Shown: in pieces, positions 13,456 through 22,592 of the stretch
How the letters are laid out: every line of letters starts with the position of its first letter
Position numbering within the stretch: position 1 is the stretch's first letter
Source: Drosophila pseudoobscura
Lineage: Eukaryota > Arthropoda > Insecta > Diptera > Drosophilidae
Direction: 5' to 3'
NCBI RefSeq assembly: GCF_009870125.1
Contig: NC_046683.1
Span: 44,965,869 to 45,029,868, forward strand
Length of the DNA stretch: 64,000 nt
Position numbers and translations under genes: made by a program
The notes under the pieces: model-generated
Database searches by the model: none
What the model was told of the DNA's origin: nothing
The model's input: the letters and a program-made list of their open reading frames with translations, nothing else

Positions 13456-14520
13456 TTTTTTATACCCAATACTCAAAATGATTATTGGGGTATATTAGAT
13501 TTGTGGTGAAAATGGATGTGTGTAACGTCCAAAAGGAATCGTTTCCGACCCCATAAAGTATATATATTCTTGATCAGCATCAATAGCCGAGTCGATTGAG
13601 CCCTGTCTGTCTGTCCGTCCGTCCGTCTGTCCGTCCCCATCAGCGCCTGGTGCTCAAAGACTATAAAAGCTAGATCAACGATGTTTTGGATCCAGACTTC
13701 TGTCTAATGTCACTGCTACAAAAATACTTCAGAACTTCGCCCCGCCCACTTCCGCCCCCACAAAGGGCGAAAATCTGTGGCATCCACAAATACAAAGATA
13801 CGAGAAAACTGAAAACGCAGAATCGTAGAGGATATGTATGTTCTATATGTTCTAGAGTGCAAAATCTGAACCAGATCGTGTAATTATTATAGCCAGAATC
13901 AAGAAAACAATTTCATTCTTTCTCGCTCTGTCTCTCTCTAACACACAGGTTTCATGGTCGGTTTGGCCAATGGCAAAATATGAGATCAAGGATCTCAGAA
14001 CCTATAAGAGCCAGAGCAACCAAATTTGGTATCCACACTCCTGTGATATCGGACCTTGACCGTTTTGTGTCACAATTTCGCCACACCCCCTTCCGCCGCC
14101 GCAAAGGACGAAAATCTGGGGCATCCACACATCTCAGAGACTATTAAGGCTAGAGTGTCCAAATTTGGTATCCGCACTTCTGTTAGATCTCACTATAAAA
14201 AGTATATCTCAGAATTTCGCCCCACCCCTTTCCGCCCCCACAAAGGACGAAAATCTGTTGCATCCACAATATTGCAGATTCGAGAAAACTAAAAACGCAG
14301 AATCATAGATAACGACCATATCTATCAGATTGCTGAATCTGGATGACATCAGATAATTTTTATAGCCAAAAGGAACAAATCAATTTGCAGTGGCTTCGCA
14401 GCGCCCGACGTCACGCTCAGACTGATTTTCTGTCTCTCTCGCACGCACTCTTTGTCGAGTCGTTTAATATTAGCGGCGTCTGCCGGAGGAGAGCCATACT
14501 GACTTAGTATCGGGTATAAC
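13455..14520 (+). mobile_element. DINE-1/INE-1-like non-autonomous element
   Basis: The block holds phrases I associate with the fly DINE-1/INE-1 Helitron-related repeats: 'gaccccataaagtatata', 'ttcttgatcagcatcaatag', a TCTG/TCCG run at about 13604-13637 and 'actataaaagctag'. Inside it a module (TTTCGCCCC.CCCC..TTCCGCC then GGACGAAAATCTG..GCATCCAC) is repeated three times near 13735, 14075 and 14216. It has no transposase reading frame. It ends about 60 bp before the Motif 1 of the next gene. The family name rests on memory; a RepeatMasker run would settle it. Confidence 0.55.
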
Positions 14521-14581
14521 TGTAGAGTTGCGGTGTCCGCAGCAACTCACAACGTTCCCCCTCGTTTTATCAATAAATCCG

Positions 14582-14592
14582 CGGTCACACTA
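14582..14592 (+). promoter_or_regulatory. Motif 1 (M1BP site) of the Def8-like gene
   Basis: CGGTCACACTA matches the fly housekeeping core-promoter Motif 1 (YGGTCACACTR). It lies 64 bp upstream of the start codon at 14656, the right place for a TATA-less housekeeping promoter. Confidence 0.7.
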
Positions 14593-14655
14593 TTCTCCAC
14601 CCAATAGCATTGTTTTAGCTTTGTCTGTTGTTGTTGTTGTTTGTTTGGGTCCAAA

Positions 14656-16154
14656 ATGAGCTCCTGGCGTGACAGTCTCACCAACATTCCGGGAACAGTG
14701 GCGAACTTCATCAACGAGAGCGCCAGCACTGCGTCCAGCTACCTGCACTCGCAGGCGTCCACCCGTTCGCCCACGCCCACTGCAACAGTTGGATCTGCGT
14801 CCGAGGAGAGTGCGCCACAGGGGGAATACAAGGCGCTGCCCATACCCGCGTCGCTGGTGAAGGAGCAGTGGCGGCTGATCTTCACGTCCGATGCCAACCT
14901 GCAGGACTTGAATGCAGCCATCGCCCACTGCCGCGATCTGGTGCTGCTCAGCGAAGAGTGCAGCGAGGAGAGACGCTGGCTGGTCCGCCATTTGGTGGAC
15001 CTCCGCTACTCGCTGCAAGAGCTGGAGGAGGCCCAGGCTCTGGCGTCGGATGTGGTGCTCATGAATGCCATCAAGGCCGTGGTGGGTCACCACTTTGTGC
15101 CGCACCACCCGCACGGCAGGAAAAACAGGCTTCAGGTCGCCGCCAAGCGCTTCTACTGTGACCACTGCACAGCGATTATCTGGAGTGTGGTGCAGGCCTC
15201 GTACATATGCAGCGACTGCGGCTACTTGGTGCACCAGAAGTGCATCGACAATGTCAAGAGGGTGTGTGCCAACGTCCTGGTCTCGGAGCGACAGCACCCC
15301 ATATCGGAGATCTGCCCCGAGATAGGACTGGCTGCCCAGAACTACAAGTGTGCCGAGTGCGAAACTCTGCTGAACTTGAGTGAGTGGCTCTAACGAGTCA
15401 GCACATGGATTTCCATTTATTCAGATTTCGCATCAATCTTTCAGAGAGCTCTTGGATTGAGCCGCGGCTGTGCGACTACAGTGGCCTCTACTACTGCCCC
15501 TCGTGCAACTGGAACGACAATTGCTTCGTGCCTGCTCGCATAATCCACAACTGGGACTTCTCTCCCCGACGGGTGTCTCGGGCGGCGTTGCAGGAGATCC
15601 GGCTGTTCCTGGACAGGGCGCTGATACGACTGGAGGAGGACAATCCGAAGCTGTTTGTGTTCGTCGAGAAGCTCTGTGCCGTGAAGAAACTGCGTCAAAA
15701 TCTCGTTCACATGCGCCACTATCTGGCTGCCTGCAAGCTGGCCATGGAACAGAAGCTGGTGGAGCAGCAGATGGCCGGCAGACGCCACTTGGCCCAGTCC
15801 AATGAGTTCTACTCGCTGAGCGACCTTACTCAAGTGGAGTCCGGCGCCTTGACGGAGTTTCTGCAAGGTGTCTTCAAGGCATTCGGTGACCACATTAGGT
15901 CCTGCGACATGTGCCTGGCCAAGGCGTACATTTGCGAGATCTGCAGCAACAACGAAGTGATCTTCCCCTTCGACGACGGCTGCATCAAGTGCGACCAATG
16001 CAACTCCATTTACCACAGAGTGTGCCTCACGCGCAAGAACATGATATGTCCGAAGTGTGTCCGCATCCAGGAGCGCCGACTGCAGCTCGATCGAATGAAC
16101 AGCAAGGAAGATGCCAAAGTTGTGCCTGAGGGTCATCCCGATGTGGTGGAGTAG
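14656..16154 (+). CDS. Def8-like C1 / RUBCN-type zinc-finger protein
   Basis: Two exons, 14656-15379 and 15445-16154, are joined by a 65-bp GT-AG intron and give 477 residues. The start is ATG 14656. Residues about 146-204 form a phorbol-ester C1 zinc finger (a His, then CxxC, CxxC, H..C..C). From about residue 232 a Cys-rich region begins with CAEC and continues through CDYSGLYYC, HNWDF and a C-terminal CxxC/CxxxC set ending CPKC. This is the layout of Def8 and of the RUBCN/PLEKHM Rab7-binding domain. Members act on late endosomes and lysosomes; that role is inferred here. The D. melanogaster counterpart is, from memory, CG11534. It is convergent with Kri1, stop codons about 118 bp apart. 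Identification is good; function is not shown by the sequence. Confidence 0.9.
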
Positions 16155-16271
16155 TCGCTTGTACCGCTTGTGTCTGTTCAAGTCTTTTAATATGTGAATC
16201 GTATGTACATAAGATGTAACTAGAAAATATATTATTATTGCTATTATTGTGATCCTTACGCTGGCCTGGCC

Positions 16272-19066
16272 TTAGTTATCCTTTTTTCCATACTTTTCCC
16301 TTTTGTGGAACTTTCTGGGATTTATGCCATAGGCCTTCAGGCGATCGTCGGTTATTCCACTGGGATTCGTGTCTGTCCTGCTTTTCGCTTTGAAGTTGTT
16401 CGTCTTCTTTGCTGGGAATGGTCTTTCTCCAGACTTCTGGTTTGATTTTTTAAATGGATTCGCGCCAGATGACGGACTTGTCGCTTGATTCTGTTTGCCT
16501 TTGAAGGGACTGGTCCCTGTTGGTGCATTTGGCGCCTTTTTCTCTTTGCCTTGGAAGGGATTGCCATCAGAGGATGCATTTAACCCTTGCTTTCGTTTAC
16601 CTTGGAAGTTTTTGACTGCCGCCTGGGCTCGAGGCTTCGCTTGATTTTGATTCCTATTAAATGGGTTATTGCCATTTGATTTTTCTGCTGTTGAGCCTTT
16701 TGGACTCTGATTTTGTGCTGGCCTAGCTTTAGTCACTGTTTTGGGGGACTTTTGGTTTTTACCAACAGCATTATTTGTCTTAGTTTTATTTTCCTGCTGC
16801 TGCTGCTGCTGCTTCTCGACTTCGTTGGGTGTTTGATCTTCCACTTCCTTGCTCTTTTTTGTGGCAGGTTCATCTTGTTCCCTTCGGCTCTCTGAATCAT
16901 TCACTTCATTATCGTTATCCTTTGCGATCTGTTTGGGGTTCCCTGCAACTGCTGCTGCTGCCTTACGTTTCAAACGTTTTCTCTTCGATTTGGACAGGCC
17001 CTCAGTGGGGACTTGAGCAGCTGCTGTTGCAGACACACTGCTCGTGTCAGCAGGTGCGGCCGGTTGGGGACTCTCCCCAGCTGGCTGATCCTCATCATCG
17101 GAACTGAAAATAATTCGCTTTGAGATTTGCATCGATGGAAGACTGAAGCCAGACACTCACCCCTCATCCCCGTACAGACTCTTGAATATCTTTCGCTTGA
17201 GATCTTCGTTCTTGGCCTTCATTTTGTATAAACGTTGCTCCTTTTTTTCCACATGCTCTGGTCTGAGCTGCACTGCCTTTTTGAGACTAGCCCATTGGTT
17301 GAGCTCCTTGTTTTTGGCCAGCAAGATCTGCAAGTAAGTCGCCGGAAAGTAAGCACTAGATCCCAAATGAAACCTCTGAACTCTACTAACCTCTTCGATG
17401 GTCAGGCCGAAGTCGTTCGGTGTGGTCTCGACGTACTTAAAGCGGCACGGCTGATCCCCGACTATGTCCTCGCAGTCCAGTTGATAGTACTCGTCGATGT
17501 ATTCGCCGTAGGTCTTCTCTTCTTCGGGGTTAAAGGCTGGCTTCTCCGCCTGAATCATCTCCATGAAACGATTGCGTCGCCCTTTGCGACCCTTGCGACC
17601 GCGTGTGTTCTCGATCAGCTCCTGCTGCAGTTGCTGCTTCGACGTTGATGGATCGTAGTCGCAGTCCATGTTGAAATCATCATCTTCACAGTGCTCGACA
17701 TCATCGTGATCCATTTCATTCAGTTTCCTGGGGTCATAGTTGTCCCAGTCCTCCAGAGTCAATTCGTCAATATCCGAGGGGCACTCTGGCTTCTCTTCGC
17801 CCTCATCGACGTTGTAGTACTCATCGTCGAACAACTCTTGCATGCGACGATCGTGGGCTGCCGGATCAAAGTCCTCCTCCAGTTCCTCGTCCCTGAATCC
17901 CAGCTCATCGTTGCCCGTAACTGCTTTCAGCTTGCGAATTTTCTCCTCGATTTCCTTGCGCTTCATGTCCTTGATCAGATCCAGTTCCTTCATTTTCTGC
18001 TGCTTCTCCTGCTCCTTGCGCTCCTTTACCTCCTTGCGCTTCTCCTTCCGCTTGTCGTCTGTGCGACGAATCGATTGCTCTACGGTGCGGGGATAACGCT
18101 TGATAAACTCTGCATCTGGTTCCTCGAATCGGAAATTGTACTTTTGCTCAAACTCGGCCTGCTTCTCCAGTTCCTGCTCGTCCTCGGACAGCGGGGCATT
18201 GTCGCCCACAATCTCATCGTAGGTGGGTATCTCCGAGGCATCTGTGTTGGCGTATCCCTTGCTGAGAATATAGTCCCTAAGGAAACACTCGCCCTGCGTC
18301 AGCTTGTTGCTGCTCCAGTATTCCTTCAGGGGTTCCAGCTGCTCTTTGTCATTCTGTTCAATCTTTGTCTGTTGGCCTGCCAGCCACTTGGCAAAATCCG
18401 CCTCTTCCGCATCCGTTTGCTCTTTAGTCTTGGTACGTTTCTTAAATATGCCACCGAACTCCTCCTCTTCTCCGTTGTCCTCCTGGCTCATTACCTTACT
18501 GAACTCTGCCTTTAGGCGTCGCTCTTCCTCCACTGCAGTGGGTGACTGTGCCCGCTCAAACTCCTCCTCCTCCTTCTGCTGTTGCTCGTCATCGGAGCTC
18601 TCAAACTTGCCATTATGCTCGAGAATAACCTTTCGTTCGTAGTCCTTCAATGTGACCGGCTTGGGCTTGCTGGACTTTTTCTTTTTTGTTTGCTCATCTT
18701 TGTTGTCTTCGTCCTCGGACTCGTTGAAGAAACGCGTCTCCTTGTCGTATATTCGTGGATCTTTGCTCTTCAGCGAAGAGAGTGTCTTGAAGAAGTCTTG
18801 ATCGAATTGGGGATCCACCTCATCCTCCTCCGATGATTCGCTGTCACTGTCGAACTCGGACTCGGACACATCCAGGCCGCGATCTTTATCTTTAAGTAGC
18901 AATCAAAACGTTAACTTTTAATGATCAGTGGAGAGAATTGTAAGTTACATTTTTGAAGCAGCTCTTTCTTGCGCAGAATATTGTACGTCTTGGCATAGTC
19001 CTGGTTGGTCGTTAACTGCAGGTCGTCAGCCTCGTCTTCCGATCCATCAAATAGTCTACCGCTCAT
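16272..19066 (-). CDS. Kri1: Kri1 ribosome-biogenesis protein
   Basis: Four exons on the - strand, 19066-18949, 18889-17391, 17327-17161 and 17103-16272, give 871 residues. Kri1 is a nucleolar protein needed for 40S subunit maturation. The protein is very acidic at the N terminus (DSDSESSEEDEVD), then has a Lys/Glu-rich coiled-coil stretch (KRKEKRKEVKERKEQEKQQK), an acidic Kri1 core (YNVDEGEEKPECPSDIDELT) and the C-terminal Kri1 domain (DFGLTIEEILLAKNKELNQW). The last exon is a basic low-complexity tail with repeated NPF/SPF-K motifs. The third exon junction must be spliced at 17390-17328, although that intron has no stop. It is divergent from Atg12 (405 bp between start codons). Confidence 0.93.
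17328..17390 (-). other. Short in-frame stop-free intron of Kri1
   Basis: A 63-bp GT-AG intron (donor GAG|GTTAGT, acceptor TTGCAG|ATC) whose length is a multiple of three and which contains no stop codon. Splicing restores the family sequence GLTIEE-ILLAKNKEL. Retention would insert 21 residues without a frameshift. Confidence 0.85.
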
Positions 19067-19471
19067 AGTTCTAGGCTTATTTTGTGGTTTGTTTAATCAA
19101 AATATATGAATATAAATCCACACGTGTTTCAGTCCGATTGTACGTTTCAACCGCAGATGTTTTTGTTATCGTTATCAGCTAGAGATGACGAATACATGCT
19201 GTGACTTTTAAGTGACAGACACCATGGAATGCCGAGGAAGCACTTATATAAGTCAAATATTTTAGCAAAATTAGTTAGTTTAATCGTATAATATGTACTA
19301 ACTCATAAATGTCCCCACAGACTGATAATTGGACTATTAAAATAATAAAAATATTTAGTCTCTTTTATCGATAGTGTGATCGATATCTGGTCACAAGATT
19401 ATATTATATTTATTTTGCTATTTCGGTCCATATTCGCAAAAAAAACAAATACTTAACAACATTCCGGACCA
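19067..19471. promoter_or_regulatory. Bidirectional promoter, Kri1 / Atg12
   Basis: The 405 bp between the two start codons hold a perfect DRE, TATCGATA, at 19366-19373, a second ATCGATA nearby, and TGGTCACAA at 19388-19396, close to Motif 1. These are typical TATA-less housekeeping elements (DREF/BEAF-32 and M1BP). They lie nearer to Atg12. On the Kri1 side only weaker matches (TTATCGTTATC near 19165) were seen. Confidence 0.65.
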
Positions 19472-19931
19472 ATGGCTGACGCGGAGGAGAACCAGGCCAG
19501 CTTAACTACCAACGCCACCGACAAGGACGCTGCAAAGAGTAAGAAAAAGTTGCCGGACCCACATTAATTTGTTTAATCTTTAAATTCATTTCGTATCAGT
19601 ATGTGTTTTGCTAAACGCTACAGGCAATGTGCCAATCATTAAGAAGCGCACCTGGACCGTGGACCCCAACAAGACAGTCAGCTGGATTCAAAAGTTCATA
19701 CACAAATACCTCAAGCTGGACGCCACTGAGCAAATTGTGAGTACCACCACACAAGCCTGAAGTAAGCATTTCGTTGCTTGGTTAATCGCACCATTGTCTG
19801 TTTTGCAGTTCCTGTATGTCAATCAGACGTTTGCACCTGCTCCGGATCAGATAATCAAAAACCTGTACGACTGCCACGGGACAAATGGCAAGCTAGTGCT
19901 TTACTACTGCAAGAATCAGGCGTGGGGCTAA
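19472..19931 (+). CDS. Atg12: Atg12 ubiquitin-like autophagy protein
   Basis: Three exons, 19472-19538, 19624-19736 and 19809-19931, give 100 residues. Atg12 is conjugated through its C-terminal glycine to a lysine of Atg5 by Atg7 (E1-like) and Atg10 (E2-like). The Atg12-Atg5-Atg16 complex then drives lipidation of Atg8 on the growing autophagosome. The sequence shows the beta-grasp fold motifs ([34 protein letters not shown]) and ends in QAWG followed directly by the stop, so the reactive glycine is exposed without proteolysis, as in all Atg12. The short N-terminal extension is Thr/Asp-rich. It is divergent from Kri1 and convergent with ND-SGDH (171 bp between stops). Confidence 0.95.
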
Positions 19932-20027
19932 ATCGATACGCACTCGACTTGACTAAGTCTTAAGTATTTATTCAACTATTGTACTGTTTATATTAGGATG
20001 TAAGATGATGTTGCAAATTCAACACTT

Positions 20028-20034
20028 TATTTCC
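20028..20034 (-). terminator. Poly(A) signal of ND-SGDH
   Basis: AATAAAG on the - strand, about 70 bp past the stop codon at 20103. Confidence 0.6.
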
Positions 20035-20102
20035 CCAACTTGAGGCCTATACATTTCATTTACTTGTCGACCAAATGTGGTTAGAGCCAGCCAAGAGCTG
20101 GC

Positions 20103-20878
20103 TTAATCGCCCCGCAGAGCTTCCAGCTCATCAGCAGCCTCCTTGGATATTCTGTGATACTTGGCTACTGTCGGGCGGTAGTAGTACGACTGGTAATCAT
20201 TTCGCTCCGACATCTTGCGACGAACCTCTTTCTCGAGTTTACTGAAAATGCAAAATCACACGTCAACATAGAACAGGATCTAGTTGCCAAAAGAATATAT
20301 TACCGGATTTGAGCCTTCTCGTTTTCCTCAAACAAGTTGTGCAAGGCTTTCTCGTATTCCTGCTGCTGCGAGCTGAAAATGTACCGGGAAATAAAGCGCG
20401 AGATTGGGTGCTGTCGGGGAAAAGAGAAATCGGCCATTAATGACTTCAGTGGCAATGCTGTGGCTGTGACTGTGTCCTACCTTCTCGTACTCCCAGTGCT
20501 TGGGCACATAACCCTCGGGAATCTCAGCCAACTGAGCGGGCCCGACGAAGATGTTCGAGTAGAGCACCAACGCTGTGATCGGCACAACGCCAAGCATTAC
20601 GTAAAAGTGCATCAGATCCTTGAATTTGTCCCATTGGAAGCGCGATGGCTTTACTGTCATGTGGTGGTGTCCATGATCACCACCCATCCGGCGCAGTTGT
20701 TGCTGCAACGCTGCAAAGGTAGGGGAGATCTGTAGTTTTGGTTGCGTAATGTGGGATAATGTGTTTACAGAGACTGATCTAAGCTCTACTTACCATTCCG
20801 GCAAGCCGGCGCTTGCAGAACGGCGCGGTAGTTGGCGAATTGCGCCGCTGGCGACAGCAAACGGCTCCAACCGACCAT
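20103..20878 (-). CDS. ND-SGDH: NADH dehydrogenase subunit SGDH (NDUFB5)
   Basis: Four exons on the - strand, 20878-20794, 20710-20481, 20410-20304 and 20241-20103, give 186 residues, the usual family length. It is an accessory subunit of mitochondrial complex I in the membrane arm. The N terminus is rich in Arg, Ala and Ser with no acidic residues over about 28 residues, as for a mitochondrial presequence. One membrane span follows (FYVMLGVVPITALVLYSNIF, about residues 68-87), then the conserved [20 protein letters not shown]. The tail carries ERNDYQSYYYRP. All junctions keep phase. It is convergent with Atg12; its promoter carries Motif 1 and a DRE. Confidence 0.95.
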
Positions 20879-20939
20879 TTTAACAAATTTAAAGTAAATT
20901 TTAATTAATTGGAGCTGGCTGTCTTTTTGGAATAGTGCT

Positions 20940-20975
20940 AGTGTGACCGCGTACTTATCGATCAAATATACCGTC
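20940..20975 (-). promoter_or_regulatory. ND-SGDH promoter: Motif 1 + DRE + Motif 6
   Basis: Reading back from the start codon at 20878, the + strand shows AGTGTGACCGC (inverted Motif 1) at about 20939-20949, then TTATCGATC (DRE-like) at about 20956-20964, then AAATATACCGT (inverted Motif 6, KTYRGTATWTTT). The same three elements in the same order stand before eIF3l. Confidence 0.65.
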
Positions 20976-21065
20976 CGACCCTCAGAAATATATCAGAATA
21001 TAACGTTTCATTTCAAAAATATACCGTAAATATACTCAAAGTCTATTATACATATTCCTCGATTT
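20957..21065 (-). repeat. Left arm of a promoter-motif inverted repeat
   Basis: From TATCGATC onward this arm aligns, with scattered substitutions, to the reverse complement of 21403-21527. Both contain the DRE, an AAATATACCG element, CTCAGAAATATATC, further Motif-6-like boxes and 'attatacatattcctcg'. About 340 bp separate the arms. Confidence 0.7.
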
Positions 21066-21294
21066 TGATACTCCATTGCAATCCAAGGGGGTATTTTCAT
21101 ATTCCACCGAAAATAATAAAAATATACTAATTTTAGCGCAGCTCATTCGTTCATATTTTCCGCCATTTACCTCAAGCAGTTTAACTATTTATCAACTATT
21201 TAGGGGGCTTAAGTGGGCTAAGTTCGGTTTTTCATCATCCGAGACTTTATATTGTCTGTACGAGAATGTTATTGCATAAATTGATGCAAGAAAA

Positions 21295-21527
21295 ATCAAA
21301 GTCCAGTAATTAAAATAAGTCAGTTAAGTAGAAAACTGATTCATTAATCGGATAAAATTATGTGGGCAGGGCTGAGGGTTCTATTTAGTTAGTTATATGG
21401 CACGGAATATAAAAAACGAGGAATATGTATAATAGAGCAGGAGCTCGTCAGTATATTTATGGTATATTTTGAAAATGTGACGGTATATTTTGATATATTT
21501 CTGAGGGGCGGTCGGTATATTTTATCG
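21295..21527 (+). repeat. Right arm of the inverted repeat and copy of the dispersed family
   Basis: The first part (about 21295-21400) matches the tandem repeat at 13075-13200 and 13252-13375, including 'agtcagttaagtagaaa' and 'aacgaggaatatg'. The second part (21403-21527) is the inverted counterpart of 20957-21065 and carries four GGTATATTTT-type Motif 6 boxes and a DRE-like TTATCGATC at about 21521. Confidence 0.7.
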
Positions 21528-21803
21528 ATCAATGACCACCACTATTCATCCGCAAAAACAACGTCTTGCAATAAGAAAATTAACGGAGATATTTTTTTTC
21601 TATTGATAAAAGGTAAATTTGCAAGCCATTCTGGCTCAAAGATACAGTGCAAAGTGCAGTATATAGAACTAAGACGCAGTATACGTTTTCGTATTGCCAT
21701 AGAACTAGGCAGCATTGATATTATGGTCGGTGGACTGCAGACAATCGCCGAGTTGCTGATAAAAAAGTACATTTGCAAAGAAGTAAATATTGTTAAGTGG
21801 TGA
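21459..21803 (+). CDS. Candidate small ORF, unrecognised
   Basis: An ATG-initiated frame of 114 codons. Its first 24 codons lie inside the promoter-like repeat arm, so translation more likely starts later or in an upstream-spliced exon. The second half looks protein-like, with alternating charged and hydrophobic residues (YIELRRSIRFRIAIELG, then LQTIAELLIKKY). An ATG in another frame sits at 21532, 10 bp after the DRE, and would join this frame if the T8 run at about 21590 had one more base. That may mean a real gene with an error or indel, or chance. No family was recognised. The neighbouring DRE and Motif 6 on its 5' side are what make it worth listing. Confidence 0.25.
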   Translation: MVYFENVTVYFDIFLRGGRYILSINDHHYSSAKTTSCNKKINGDIFFLLIKGKFASHSGSKIQCKVQYIELRRSIRFRIAIELGSIDIMVGGLQTIAELLIKKYICKEVNIVKW

Positions 21804-22592
21804 CAAAACACAAATGCGCAGTTCGCTTGCAAATTATTGCCATGTCAGTCAGGCGATTGCACGATTGTGCCTTCGCACAGGGAACTCTGTGCTAGTATGT
21901 ATGGTAAATAACATACAAATGCAGCACAGGAGCAGATCTAAAGCACAGACGCTGGAAAAAATGGATTAAATACCAACATTTCATTCGTTCAAATTTCAAT
22001 TCCCAATTTGTGCCAAGCGATAAGCTTCGCTTCGTTCTCTGTGTTATCTTTCGTGAAAGACTCTCGTCTTGCCTTTTATTTTCGCTAGCACTGTATGTAT
22101 ACTATGCGGTGGGGCGTAGGCGGCTTGGCCCCACAGCCCCCCTCACCCACAGCCTAACCACCACTACCACCGCTTTGCCTTAAGCTCCAGTCGTGTTCAT
22201 ATAAAAGAGCAAGAAACAATCCATTGCCGTTCGACGGCAATCCATCGCTCGTTCGGAATGAATGAATGAATGAATGTGAATCAGCGCACGGCACTATCTC
22301 CACATCCCACCACGGTAACGGCGACGTCGACGTCGACAGCGCGCGATAGTCAAGAAACTACATAGCTTGGTGTGACGTCACCGGTAGACTCCTACTATAT
22401 GTGTACAGCACACAGAGCTTGAAGCGGTTGAAACGCCAGTTGGCCCACGACCGATTATGGCTAATTTATTCTCACTGCTCACTGTATTCCAGCTGTATGT
22501 TCTACATGCCAATTCGATAGCGCGCCTGAGATACGTCCTGCGTCATTGCATCGCATCGATAATCCACACTCTGTACACCTGTCTGTCCCACA
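21804..22592. promoter_or_regulatory. RhoGAP68F upstream and 5' UTR region
   Basis: No coding capacity was seen. The stretch holds a GAAT tetranucleotide run near 22255, a GACGTC-rich palindromic patch at 22322-22336 and a perfect CRE, TGACGTCA, at 22373-22380, about 215 bp upstream of the RhoGAP68F start codon. The transcription start is not evident; no TATA box was seen close to the start codon. Confidence 0.4.

Noticed and set aside
13686-13883. Short frames inside the 13.5-14.5 kb repeat
   Set aside because: They lie in a non-autonomous repeat and translate its Pro-rich inner module; no transposase or other domain.
14641-14655. Upstream in-frame TTG as start of the Def8-like protein
   Set aside because: It is not an ATG; the first ATG at 14656 fits the family N terminus and fly start usage.
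15441-16181. 246-codon frame antisense to the Def8-like gene
   Set aside because: Shadow frame over a strongly biased coding exon; no promoter or splice logic.
17691-18515. 274-codon Leu-rich frame antisense to Kri1
   Set aside because: Leu/Val richness is the antisense image of the Kri1 Glu/Lys/Asp codons.
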